Below, one piece after another: positions 8,811 to 16,772 of a stretch of DNA of 64,000 bases. Position 1 is the stretch's first letter. Every line of letters begins with the position of its first letter. The notes below the pieces were generated by a model, which had not been told where the DNA came from, searched no databases, and was given only the letters and a program-made list of their open reading frames with translations. The position numbers were made by a program, and so were the translations under genes. This DNA is from Romeriopsis sp046049545 (GTDB lineage Bacteria > Cyanobacteriota > Cyanobacteriia > Leptolyngbyales > Leptolyngbyaceae): the NCBI GenBank assembly GCA_046049545.1, contig JBJORF010000021.1, positions 16,573-80,572 of the forward strand, given 5' to 3'.

Positions 8811-9719
8811 ATGAAAATCTCTGTGATCTCTGGCACGATCGGGTTGCTGCTGAGTATTAGTTTAATTAGCTGTAGCCAACCGCCAATGAATTCTGGCCCC
8901 AATGCCCAAACGCCAGCAAGCCAAGCGCCTGCTCCGGTGGCCAACGATCGCCAACCCGCCGCGCAGCGCGTTGTCACATTATTGCCCCTAGGGGCTGATT
9001 TGGTGCATCGGCTCGATGCGAATAAACTGGTCGGCGTTCCCGGTGGTAGCTATGTGGATCAGGATGCGCGGTTTAAGGATCTGCCGCGCGTGGGTGAACG
9101 ATCGGCGATGAATTTGGAAAAAATTATCGCGTTAAAGCCAGATCTGGTCATTGGGTCGGATGTGATGCAGGGGCAAGTTCTGGAGAAACTCAAGCAAACG
9201 GGGATCGCAGTCTTACCCGTTCGGACGAGCAGTTGGCAGGATTTGGAAACCGCGACACAGGAAATCGCCGATCGGATGAAGGCTGATCCCAGCCCAATTC
9301 TGCAAAAATATCAAAGCTACATCGCCAATCCACCTGCGAATGACAAATCCGTGCTGGTTATTGCTGGATTGCAACCGACTTCTTCGCCGAATAAGCAAAG
9401 CTGGGCGGGGGATTTAGTTAGCAAATTTGGCTATCGCAACATGGTCGCTGACTTGCCTTCAACTGGGCGTTTTCAGGGGTATCTCACACTTTCCCAAGAA
9501 AAGATTTTGGAAATGAACCCGGATAAAATTTTTATCATTGAAGGCGGCGGCGTGCGCCAAAAACCCGATGAAATTAAGTCCCTTCCCTTTTGGCGCGATC
9601 TCAAAGCGGCACAAACCAATCAAATCTATGTCTTTCCCCACGATGGCTTGATTAGTCCAACTAGCGTTGATACAGTGGGAAGCGTGACTAAACAACTGCG
9701 TGAAGCGGCCCAGCCGTAA
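8811..9719 (+). CDS. Iron/haem ABC transporter periplasmic binding lipoprotein (HmuT/BtuF-like)
   Basis: 302 aa. GAGG lies just before ATG 8811. Lipoprotein signal with lipobox SLISC (Cys about 20), a Pro/Ala/Gln spacer, then a cluster-III binding fold: RVVTLLPLGADLVHRLDANKLVGVPGGSYVD at the N-lobe, ALKPDLVIGSDVM in the middle and EMNPDKIFIIEGG in the C-lobe. These are hallmarks of FecB/HmuT/BtuF proteins that hand iron chelates, haem or cobalamin to FecCD-type permeases. It starts 10 bases after the receptor stop. The tyrosine of GGSYVD is in the region where haem-binding HmuT proteins place a ligand, which supports haem but does not prove it. Confidence 0.88.
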   Translation: MKISVISGTIGLLLSISLISCSQPPMNSGPNAQTPASQAPAPVANDRQPAAQRVVTLLPLGADLVHRLDANKLVGVPGGSYVDQDARFKDLPRVGERSAMNLEKIIALKPDLVIGSDVMQGQVLEKLKQTGIAVLPVRTSSWQDLETATQEIADRMKADPSPILQKYQSYIANPPANDKSVLVIAGLQPTSSPNKQSWAGDLVSKFGYRNMVADLPSTGRFQGYLTLSQEKILEMNPDKIFIIEGGGVRQKPDEIKSLPFWRDLKAAQTNQIYVFPHDGLISPTSVDTVGSVTKQLREAAQP

Positions 9720-9745
9720 ATTGCCGCTATGCAACCCAAATCCCC

Positions 9746-10795
9746 ATGCCACCTATAACCTCGTCCGCTCCTCCTTCCCGATTGTCACGCTCCCGGCGAT
9801 CGGACTTGGCCTCAATCCATCCATTTGGTTTATTCGGGCTGATTGGACTGCTGCTATTTTTCGTGATCGCGATCGCGCTATCCCAAGGGTCAGTGCGTCT
9901 CAGTGGTTTCGAGTTATGGCAGGCGCTGTTACGGCAGGGCGACCCAGTGAATCAGACGATTATTTGGGATTTGCGCGTTCCACGAATTTTGACGGGGTTA
10001 TTGGTCGGCTCGGCTCTAGGAATGTCCGGCGCAATGCTCCAGGGAATGCTGCGCAATAGTTTAGCGGATGCTTCGATATTGGGCATTGCTTCGGGTGCCG
10101 GATTGCTGGCCATCTTATTAATCACAGTCTTGAAAGTTCCCAGTTTAGTCCCGATCGCGGCTTGGGGTGGGGCGTTGGTGACGGCGGGACTGGTCTATGC
10201 GCTTGGCTATCGCAGTGGCCGGATTGTGAATGAGCGGTTAATTCTCGGCGGTGTGGCGATTAGTTCCCTCGCGGGATCAGCCCAAACCGTGATGATCCTG
10301 TTTGCCGAAGAGGGACGGGTACAGACAGCGTTAAATTGGCTGATTGGCAGCTTGAATGGTCGCGGGTGGAATGAGATTAATCTAGTTGCGCCCTATGTGG
10401 CGATCGCGCTGATTGGGGGTTGTTTGCTCGGTAAAACCATTAATTTACTGAACCTCGGCAATGAAATGGCGGTGAGTCTGGGCGTTTCTCTCGTGCGATC
10501 GCGTTTATTAATTGGTGCCGCAGCGAGTTTATTAGCCGCCAGTGCGGTCAGTATGGCGGGATTAATTGGTTTTGTGGGTTTGATTGTGCCCCACGGCGTA
10601 CGATTATTAGTCGGAAGTGATTATCGATTGGTATTGCCAATGAGTGCCCTAGCGGGAGGAATCGTCTTGACCTTAGCGGATTTGCTTTGTCGGTTGGGCG
10701 CGATCGAATTGCCTGTGGGGGCAGTGACGGCACTCCTGGGATCCCCCTTATTTATTTGGTTGCTGTATCGCCGACGGCAGGGGGCTTTGTCATAA
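9746..10795 (+). CDS. FecCD-family ABC transporter permease
   Basis: 349 aa with about ten hydrophobic segments. Family signatures: RVPRILTGLLVGSALGMSGA, MLRNSLADASILGIASGAGL, and the C-terminal GLIGFVGLIVPHGVRLLVG loop that contacts the ATPase. It exports nothing; it forms the inner-membrane channel for iron-siderophore, haem or cobalamin import. The TAA stop at 10793-10795 shares one base with the ATG of the ATPase gene (TAATG), so the two are translationally coupled. Confidence 0.93.
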   Translation: MPPITSSAPPSRLSRSRRSDLASIHPFGLFGLIGLLLFFVIAIALSQGSVRLSGFELWQALLRQGDPVNQTIIWDLRVPRILTGLLVGSALGMSGAMLQGMLRNSLADASILGIASGAGLLAILLITVLKVPSLVPIAAWGGALVTAGLVYALGYRSGRIVNERLILGGVAISSLAGSAQTVMILFAEEGRVQTALNWLIGSLNGRGWNEINLVAPYVAIALIGGCLLGKTINLLNLGNEMAVSLGVSLVRSRLLIGAAASLLAASAVSMAGLIGFVGLIVPHGVRLLVGSDYRLVLPMSALAGGIVLTLADLLCRLGAIELPVGAVTALLGSPLFIWLLYRRRQGALS

Positions 10796-11589
10796 TGGAG
10801 TTACCGATTTTAGCAGCGCAGCGGATTTCTGGTGGCTATGGGGCAGCACCGATCGTCAAAGATATTTTTCTCGATCTTCAGCATGGGGAATGGTTAAGCC
10901 TAGTCGGGGCTAATGGTTCTGGTAAATCGACTTTTCTACGTTTGCTCAGTCGAATTTTGACACCCACCCATGGCGCTGTTCTACTCGACGGACGTGCCAT
11001 TCACCAACAGCCTGCCAAACAGGTCGCCCAACAACTGGCCCTGCTACCGCAACAGCAAACCGTTCCCGATGGGTTAACCGTTGAGCAATTAGTAGCCCTT
11101 GGGCGTACGCCGCATCAGGCTTGGTGGCAGTGGGAATTGAGCGAAACCGATCGGGCCAAAGTCAAAACCGCGATCGCGCAGACGCAACTGGAGAATTACT
11201 GCGATCGCCCGATCGAGGAACTTTCTGGCGGCGAACGACAACGAGCATTTTTAGCATTGGCATTAGCGCAGGAACCAAAGGTATTACTGCTAGATGAACC
11301 GACGACTTATTTGGATGTGCATTATCAGTTGGAACTTCTAGAATTATTGCGATCCTTAAATCAAACCCAAAACCTGACAATCATTACTGTTTTGCATGAA
11401 TTGAATTTGGCTGTCCGCTACAGCGATCGCATGGCGCTTTTGAAAGAAGGCTACTTGAGCGCGATCGGCTCCGTTGCAGAAGTGATGACACCATCGCATT
11501 TAGCCGAAGTGTTTGGTATTGAGGCAGTGCTATTGGAAACGCCTGTAGGGTTGCAGATTTGCCCGATCGGAAAAGCTCGCGCAACATAG
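10795..11589 (+). CDS. FecE/HmuV-type ABC transporter ATPase
   Basis: 264 aa from ATG 10795. Walker A GANGSGKST, Q-loop LLPQQQ, signature LSGGERQRAFLALALAQ, Walker B VLLLDEPTTYLD and H-loop VLHELN are all intact. It energises the adjacent FecCD permease. The longer open frame upstream is the overlapping end of the permease gene. It is last gene of the haem/iron operon; a hairpin lies 15 bases downstream. Confidence 0.95.
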   Translation: MELPILAAQRISGGYGAAPIVKDIFLDLQHGEWLSLVGANGSGKSTFLRLLSRILTPTHGAVLLDGRAIHQQPAKQVAQQLALLPQQQTVPDGLTVEQLVALGRTPHQAWWQWELSETDRAKVKTAIAQTQLENYCDRPIEELSGGERQRAFLALALAQEPKVLLLDEPTTYLDVHYQLELLELLRSLNQTQNLTIITVLHELNLAVRYSDRMALLKEGYLSAIGSVAEVMTPSHLAEVFGIEAVLLETPVGLQICPIGKARAT

Positions 11590-11603
11590 CACATCAGCCA
11601 GAT

Positions 11604-11632
11604 TGCGTCAGATATGCGATCTGATGGACGCA
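11604..11632 (+). terminator. Candidate terminator of the haem uptake operon
   Basis: TGCGTC-AGAT ... ATCT-(GATG overlap)-GACGCA forms a bulged stem just after the ATPase stop. No T-run, so confidence is low. Confidence 0.3.
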
Positions 11633-11998
11633 TCAAGGTCGCCACAACCCATAAAGCGGCTTAATCCGAGCCTCACTGTCGCCAATCTTTTGCACGGTCG
11701 TCATCCCGCCCAAAACTGGGCCAAGACCATTGGTGCCCATTTGAGAAGATTCAATGAGTTACGGATCGAATGTTGCTAACAGCTACAGCCATACCCAATC
11801 ATATTCCGGCAAACCAAAACTGCGGCATCGCCAACCTTAAAGTAATTTTAAGCATCGCTCAACTTGAAGGGTCGATAAGATATAAACAGTGCCAATTAGG
11901 CTCATTTACACTTTTCTACTTGAAGGACTAGCTTAATTTGTGGGAGAGATGCTTTAATACGTCATAAAAGATTATTCTATCGCTCGCGCTAGACAGGC
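11633..11998. other. Intergenic region before the peptidoglycan-binding gene pair
   Basis: With the hairpin above this is a 409-base gap. I see no ORF worth calling. The sequence becomes AT-rich from about 11830, where the promoter of the downstream pair is expected, but no convincing -35/-10 pair was found by eye. Confidence 0.4.
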
Positions 11999-13234
11999 AT
12001 GTTTCTCTACCAAGATCCAACAAGCACCAACTTTCTGCAAACCCAAGGGGCGCTGGACACCTATCGGGGTCGGCTACATGCGCAGTACGAAACAGCCTCG
12101 AAACTGCCGGGTACAAAATTTCTGCCGATTCGAGCATTTAGTCAGCTGCCCCCAGTCACAGGGGTCGATCGGTTAATTACCTTTGCGCCCGGTGCGAGTT
12201 TCAGCAATGCAACTGTGCCCTGGAACGCGTTTCCCCGTCGGAATCAAGCAGTTAGCAATACCCAAGTAGATACCAATCGTCCCGCGCAAGAGGAGTATGT
12301 CGAGTGGGCGGTGCAATCCAATGCAGGAAAGTTGAGTAATATCACCTTCACCACCGAATTTGCCGCTTATTTCCAAACCCTCGCTGACCATAGTTTTGAA
12401 GCATTGGTTGCGGGGATTAAACAAGTGATCCCGAATGCCAATCCGACGGTGACGGAGCTATTTGGGACAGCGCAAAAGCCTGCCCCCCTGCTGGTGGATG
12501 GCATTGTGGGGCCAACGACTTGGAGTTTATTGGAGCGGATTCTCGATCGGCCACCCGCGAACGCGCCAATTCTGCGACGCGGCAGCCAAGGCGAAGCGGT
12601 GAAGTGGCTGCAAACGCGCTTGACTTGGCTCAATCTCTTTGATGGCAAATTGACCGGACTCTTTGATCAAACGACGGAAAACGCGGTGAAAGCGGCCCAG
12701 AAGCGCTTTATGGGAGCAGGTGAATTATTCCGGCAGAATTTGCCAAATAATCCCTGGAATAATGGACAGAAGGGCATTCTCTGTATGGCCAATTTTGATA
12801 ATACGTTGCCGCTGTTATTCGGCCTATTGTCACACTGCGCGGTGCCGCGCCGGGATGTATCGCCGCAGGAAGTATGTCGGCTGGTGGGCGGGACAAATTG
12901 CGTACCGGGTCGCAGTTCGGATCCGAATGTTTGTATGGCGGTGCAAACCGAAGCCTTAAAAAATAATGTCTTTAGCCCCGTTGATCCCGTGGGGATTCAA
13001 ATTCTCAAATTGCAGGGAATCTGGCGGATTAATAATACGCAAATTGATATTAACGATCCCCAGAAAAACCAAGGGGCTTGGCAGGTGACCAGGGGCGATC
13101 GCCGGGGTGTGCTGAAAAACTTGCCGGGATTGACGCTGGACGGTTTACCCATTACCTCTGGCGGACAGGTGGCCCGCAAATTACAAGTGGGCCTGAAAGT
13201 GATGATTGCGGCTGAGCAGGATTTAAAGCGCTAA
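11999..13234 (+). CDS. Uncharacterised protein with peptidoglycan-binding domain inserted in its middle
   Basis: 411 aa, ATG 11999, no clear signal peptide. Residues about 165-245 are PG_binding_1-like: the tail of one repeat (VDGIVGPTTWSLLERIL) then a full one (LRRGSQGEAVKWLQTRL ... DGKLTGLFDQTTENAVKAAQ). The flanks look like halves of another domain: upstream EEYVEWAVQSNAGKLSNITF and TTEFAAYFQTLADHSFEALV, downstream NPWNNGQKGILCMANFDNTL, SHCAVPRRD and a closing KLQVGLKVMIA. I recall a similar EYxEW ... NPWN family in other bacteria but cannot name a function. Five cysteines cluster in the C-terminal half. It is followed 61 bases later by a haem-c protein that also bears a peptidoglycan-binding domain, so the pair probably works at the cell wall. 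Confidence 0.7.
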   Translation: MFLYQDPTSTNFLQTQGALDTYRGRLHAQYETASKLPGTKFLPIRAFSQLPPVTGVDRLITFAPGASFSNATVPWNAFPRRNQAVSNTQVDTNRPAQEEYVEWAVQSNAGKLSNITFTTEFAAYFQTLADHSFEALVAGIKQVIPNANPTVTELFGTAQKPAPLLVDGIVGPTTWSLLERILDRPPANAPILRRGSQGEAVKWLQTRLTWLNLFDGKLTGLFDQTTENAVKAAQKRFMGAGELFRQNLPNNPWNNGQKGILCMANFDNTLPLLFGLLSHCAVPRRDVSPQEVCRLVGGTNCVPGRSSDPNVCMAVQTEALKNNVFSPVDPVGIQILKLQGIWRINNTQIDINDPQKNQGAWQVTRGDRRGVLKNLPGLTLDGLPITSGGQVARKLQVGLKVMIAAEQDLKR

Positions 13235-13295
13235 CTCAGTTGCGGAATTGCATAGTGCTGATACGACCAACACAACACTGTTAGAGACATCTATC

Positions 13296-15194
13296 ATGCT
13301 GAAACCGATGCTTCGTCGTTTGCAAAGTCTGGTGACATTTGCTTTGAAATTAGGCTTGAGTTTAGGATTAATCTGGCTACAGCAACCGATCGTGGCGATT
13401 GCCCAAACGCCACCAAAACCCGCTTTATTACAACAAGCCACGGATAACAGTGCGCCACAGCCGATGACCGAAGCGGAATTGGCGAAGTTGAAAGATCCCA
13501 TGTTTCAGTTGGTGCTGAAAAATAATGCCGATGTCAAAACGCTGTCCGCCGTCAATCAATTGCTGAAACCAACGAAACAAAGTGTTTTCGTGGTGGACGA
13601 GCAGATTGCCGATGGTGCTCCGAAAGTCGGGAATAACCTGGCCAATCGCCGGGCGATCGTCACGCTTGAAGGCACGACCAATGGCCAAACCCTCGATCAG
13701 AATGTGCTGTTTTCGGTTTCGTTTGATTCTGAGAAATTCCCCACAGCAAACTTCATTGAAGTCATGGGCTGGGACGAAAGTAGTGGCAGTTTTAACTATT
13801 ACAAATTCAATCAAACCAAGGGTGAAACTGCCCCCACCTGGAAGTTTCGCGGCAATTCCAAAGATGCCGACATCCTTTCGACAACTGCCCGCCAAGCCAC
13901 CTGCATGCAATGCCATATTAATGGTGGCCCGGTGATGAAGGAATTGGTGTTGCCTTGGAATAATTGGGATTCCTTTAGCGATAAGATTAGCTATCTTTCC
14001 CCCGGTGGGAAAAGCTGGCCGATCGCCAATGCCGCCAACAGCCCCTTAAAAAATCTGGAAGGGGCGGAAACTCTGGAAACGGGTGTGATCATGCCAGGGA
14101 TAACGCGATTCAATACGCGCCGGATTAATCAACTCAAAAGTACTGATGGCAAGATGGTTACTGACGCTAGACGGTTATTGAAACCGTTATTCATCACAAC
14201 GGAAGCGAATTTGATCAGCAGTACGGCGTTGTCATCACTGCACCCCTTGGCAAAACGGTCATCTCTGAGCGAATTTGACATTCCGCCAACTTTCTTTGTT
14301 AACCAATCACTGCTCGATCGATTAAGCATCACGGTACCATTCTTTGAATTTAATGGCATTAGTGGTAAAGACTACGAGCAGCTCGTGCGACAGACGAAAA
14401 CCACATTAAATGGGCAACAGCCTGGAGATAACAATTTTGCTTGGTTTGTGCCGGAGGCCGGGTTCATTGATAGTGATTTTGTGAGTCAATTGCTGGATCA
14501 GGAAATTGTTCCCCCAGCGTTTGTCGCTGCTGCCGTCGCGATCGATCTCGAAAATCCTGTCTTCTCCGCTAGCCGCGCCAAATTATGGAGCGACAAAATC
14601 CTCCCAGCCCAATTCAAAGCGGGTGCCAATGGGGATTTAATTCCGCAGGTGGTGAAGAATTTAGAGGCGCTGAATCCTGCTGCCGGAACCCCAGAAGCCC
14701 TATTTTTGCAGCGGTTAAAGAGTCCAACGACCGCCGTTGCCAGTCTCAAAACCCAAGTCGATCAGTACGTCAATCGTGAACGCACCCGCCTCGGGATCAA
14801 TGCGAAACCCAAAGACCGATCGCAGGAATTAATTCGGCTGTACAAGCTCATGCTGCAACGGCGGGAGGCGATGCTGAAGGATGCGAATCTGAAGAGCTTG
14901 GATGAGACGGGAGGCAAGTTGCTATTTGCCCGTGGCGATGTCGCCGCAACGGTTTCGCGCTTACCTTCGACGATTAAAACCAGTCCGACCTTGCGGTTGG
15001 GGGCGAAGGGGAAAGATGTGATTGCACTTCAGGAACTCTTGCGCGATTTTGGGGCATTTAGCGGGTCGATCGATGGGGATTTTGGCCCGATGACGGAGAA
15101 GGCAGTGATGGCGGCGCAGACGAAGCTGAAGCTGACGGCGGATGGGGTGGTTGGGGTGCAGACCTGGACGGCATTGCAGGTGAATGGGGTCTAG
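13296..15194 (+). CDS. Periplasmic haem-c (CxxCH) protein with C-terminal peptidoglycan-binding domain
   Basis: About 632 aa from ATG 13296, chosen because it gives a normal signal peptide (LRRLQSLVTFALKLGLSLGL ... VAIAQ); the open frame extends 16 codons upstream. One haem-c attachment site, CMQCH, is encoded at 13902-13916, followed by INGGPVMKELVLPWNNWDSF with a methionine that could be the sixth ligand. The middle 300 residues match no family I can name. The last 75 residues are a PG_binding_1 module (LRLGAKGKDVIALQELLRD ... DGDFGPMTEKAVMAAQ ... DGVVGVQTWTALQ). Export and covalent haem are supported by motif; wall anchoring by the domain. Its partner gene is directly upstream. Confidence 0.78.
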   Translation: MLKPMLRRLQSLVTFALKLGLSLGLIWLQQPIVAIAQTPPKPALLQQATDNSAPQPMTEAELAKLKDPMFQLVLKNNADVKTLSAVNQLLKPTKQSVFVVDEQIADGAPKVGNNLANRRAIVTLEGTTNGQTLDQNVLFSVSFDSEKFPTANFIEVMGWDESSGSFNYYKFNQTKGETAPTWKFRGNSKDADILSTTARQATCMQCHINGGPVMKELVLPWNNWDSFSDKISYLSPGGKSWPIANAANSPLKNLEGAETLETGVIMPGITRFNTRRINQLKSTDGKMVTDARRLLKPLFITTEANLISSTALSSLHPLAKRSSLSEFDIPPTFFVNQSLLDRLSITVPFFEFNGISGKDYEQLVRQTKTTLNGQQPGDNNFAWFVPEAGFIDSDFVSQLLDQEIVPPAFVAAAVAIDLENPVFSASRAKLWSDKILPAQFKAGANGDLIPQVVKNLEALNPAAGTPEALFLQRLKSPTTAVASLKTQVDQYVNRERTRLGINAKPKDRSQELIRLYKLMLQRREAMLKDANLKSLDETGGKLLFARGDVAATVSRLPSTIKTSPTLRLGAKGKDVIALQELLRDFGAFSGSIDGDFGPMTEKAVMAAQTKLKLTADGVVGVQTWTALQVNGV

Positions 15195-15207
15195 GTGGGC
15201 AGAAAAG

Positions 15208-15237
15208 TTGCCGATTGCTGCACAGCTGTGAGATAAT
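15208..15237 (+). promoter_or_regulatory. Candidate rpmG-rpsR promoter
   Basis: TTGCCG at 15208-15213, an 18-base spacer and GATAAT at 15232-15237, ending about 55 bases before the rpmG ATG. Position fits an operon promoter; spacing is one base above optimal. Confidence 0.5.
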
Positions 15238-15291
15238 TGATCTCCGTGTCTTATATAGATTCGACCCGCCCAACAGCTAGGAAATAAACTC

Positions 15292-15486
15292 ATGGCTAAG
15301 AACAAAGGCGTACGGATTGTCATCACGCTGGAATGTACCGAGTGCCGCACGAATCCCGATAAGCGGACGAATGGCGTATCTCGCTACTCCACGATGAAAA
15401 ACCGTCGTAACACCACTGCCCGGATGGAACTGAAAAAGTTCTGCCCCCATTGCAACAAGCACACAGTGCATAAAGAGATCAAATAA
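15292..15486 (+). CDS. rpmG: 50S ribosomal protein L33
   Basis: 64 aa. GVRIVITLECTECR and RYSTMKNRRNTT identify bL33; the paired CxxC motifs (CTEC and CPHC) mark the zinc-binding form common in cyanobacteria and plastids. It is followed 127 bases later by rpsR, the usual cyanobacterial rpmG-rpsR order. Confidence 0.97.
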   Translation: MAKNKGVRIVITLECTECRTNPDKRTNGVSRYSTMKNRRNTTARMELKKFCPHCNKHTVHKEIK

Positions 15487-15613
15487 GTCGCGCGATCGTG
15501 CCTTAGATTGATTGATTTTGGCTGACTTGTAACTTGTAGTTTCTGGCTTGCCCACGAAACTCGGAGCGGGGAAACTCTCCCCATTCTGTCCAAACTACTG
15601 AGAAGTAAACAAC

Positions 15614-15829
15614 ATGCCTTATTTTCGCCGTCGAATTTCCCCGATTAAACCGGGCGACCCGATCGACTACAAAGATGTCGATCTGCTCCGTAAGTTCATC
15701 ACTGAGCGCGGTAAGATTTTGCCCCGCCGGATTACGGGTTTGACTTCCAAGCAACAGCGGGATTTGACGCTTGCGATCAAGCGGGCCCGGATTTTGGCGT
15801 TGCTGCCGTTTATTAACCAGGAAGGTTAA
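15614..15829 (+). CDS. rpsR: 30S ribosomal protein S18
   Basis: 71 aa. RRRISPIKPGDPIDYKDVDL and the C-terminal SKQQRDLTLAIKRARILALL are diagnostic of bS18, which sits on the small-subunit platform next to bS6. Co-directional with rpmG and followed by a strong hairpin terminator. Confidence 0.97.
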   Translation: MPYFRRRISPIKPGDPIDYKDVDLLRKFITERGKILPRRITGLTSKQQRDLTLAIKRARILALLPFINQEG

Positions 15830-15889
15830 TCGGCGGAACTGAGGGTTCAGAAGCCTCGGTTTCGACTGAAGTTTTGTTTGATCAGCGAT

Positions 15890-15921
15890 CGGCGGGTGGA
15901 GACTGAGAACTCTGCCCGCCG
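15890..15921 (+). terminator. rpmG-rpsR terminator
   Basis: CGGCGGG ... CCCGCCG stem (with partial extension GGAG/CTCT inside) followed by a T-rich stretch ATTTGCTTGGTTT, 60 bases after the rpsR stop. Confidence 0.65.
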
Positions 15922-16080
15922 ATTTGCTTGGTTTGTCCGCGATTCCGAAAAAAACATGATCCTCAACTCGAAGTCGTTCCGACTTGTGTTATCATAGGCC
16001 ACAGCATCAAGCCCCCACATTTAGCCCCAGTGGTTGAATCGACGAGCTTGGGCTGATCAAAGTATGCAGAGGATTTAACA

Positions 16081-16653
16081 ATGGCTGTAATCGAACGTGT
16101 GCCGAACGTGGTATTCAAAACCCGAGTACGGGATGAAGCCGTTGCTGGGCCGAACCCTTACCGCTGGCAAGACCTGACGACCGATGACATCTTCAAAGGG
16201 AAGAAAGTCGTACTCTTCTCGCTGCCGGGCGCTTTCACCCCGACTTGCTCCTCCAACCACCTGCCACGCTACGAAGAACTGTATGAAGAGTTCAAAGCAC
16301 AGGGTGTGGACACGATTATCTGTTTATCAGTGAACGACGCATTTGTGATGTTCAAGTGGGGTAAGGAAATCGGCGCGAACAAGGTGTTCTTGTTGCCTGA
16401 TGGTAGCGGCGAATTCACCCGCAAAATGGGGATGTTGGTGGATAAGTCCAACCTCGGCTTTGGGATGCGTTCTTGGCGTTATTCGATGTTGGTGAACGAT
16501 TGCAAGATCGAGAAGCTGTTTGCGGAGCCGGACTTCGGCGATAACTGCCCGACTGACCCGTTTGAAGTGTCCGACGCAGACACAATGCTGGCTTACCTGA
16601 AGGGCTCGACTCCGGCGGGTGTTTCGGCTCCGCGTTTGGAATTTGTGGGCTAG
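16081..16653 (+). CDS. Type II peroxiredoxin (PrxII/Prx5-like)
   Basis: 190 aa. A thioredoxin-fold peroxidase that reduces hydrogen and organic peroxides in the cytosol. The peroxidatic cysteine lies in PGAFTPTCSSNHLP; further cysteines occur in VNDCKIEKLF and GDNCPTDPF. NDAFVMFKWGKE and DGSGEFTRKMG are typical of the PrxII/Prx5 branch, whose reductant is glutaredoxin or thioredoxin. A thioredoxin-reductase-like flavoprotein begins about 120 bases downstream on the same strand, which suggests a functional pair. Confidence 0.93.
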   Translation: MAVIERVPNVVFKTRVRDEAVAGPNPYRWQDLTTDDIFKGKKVVLFSLPGAFTPTCSSNHLPRYEELYEEFKAQGVDTIICLSVNDAFVMFKWGKEIGANKVFLLPDGSGEFTRKMGMLVDKSNLGFGMRSWRYSMLVNDCKIEKLFAEPDFGDNCPTDPFEVSDADTMLAYLKGSTPAGVSAPRLEFVG

Positions 16654-16684
16654 TGATTGACGCGCATTTGCGTGTGTGATTGGT

Positions 16685-16725
16685 CGATCGGAGGGTAATA
16701 GCAATGATGTTATTACTCCCGATCG
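16685..16725 (+). promoter_or_regulatory. Long imperfect hairpin between peroxiredoxin and flavoprotein genes
   Basis: CGATCGG (16685-16691) pairs with CCGATCG (16719-16725) and, after a bulge, GTAATA (16695-16700) pairs with TATTAC (16711-16716). It contains the only good Shine-Dalgarno of the area, GGAGGG at 16690-16695, eight bases before an in-frame ATG at 16704. It could attenuate, process or hide that site. Confidence 0.45.
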
Positions 16726-16772
16726 CGTTAAAATCTTGGCTAATTTGTATTGCTTTTAGCATTGTCCTCACC

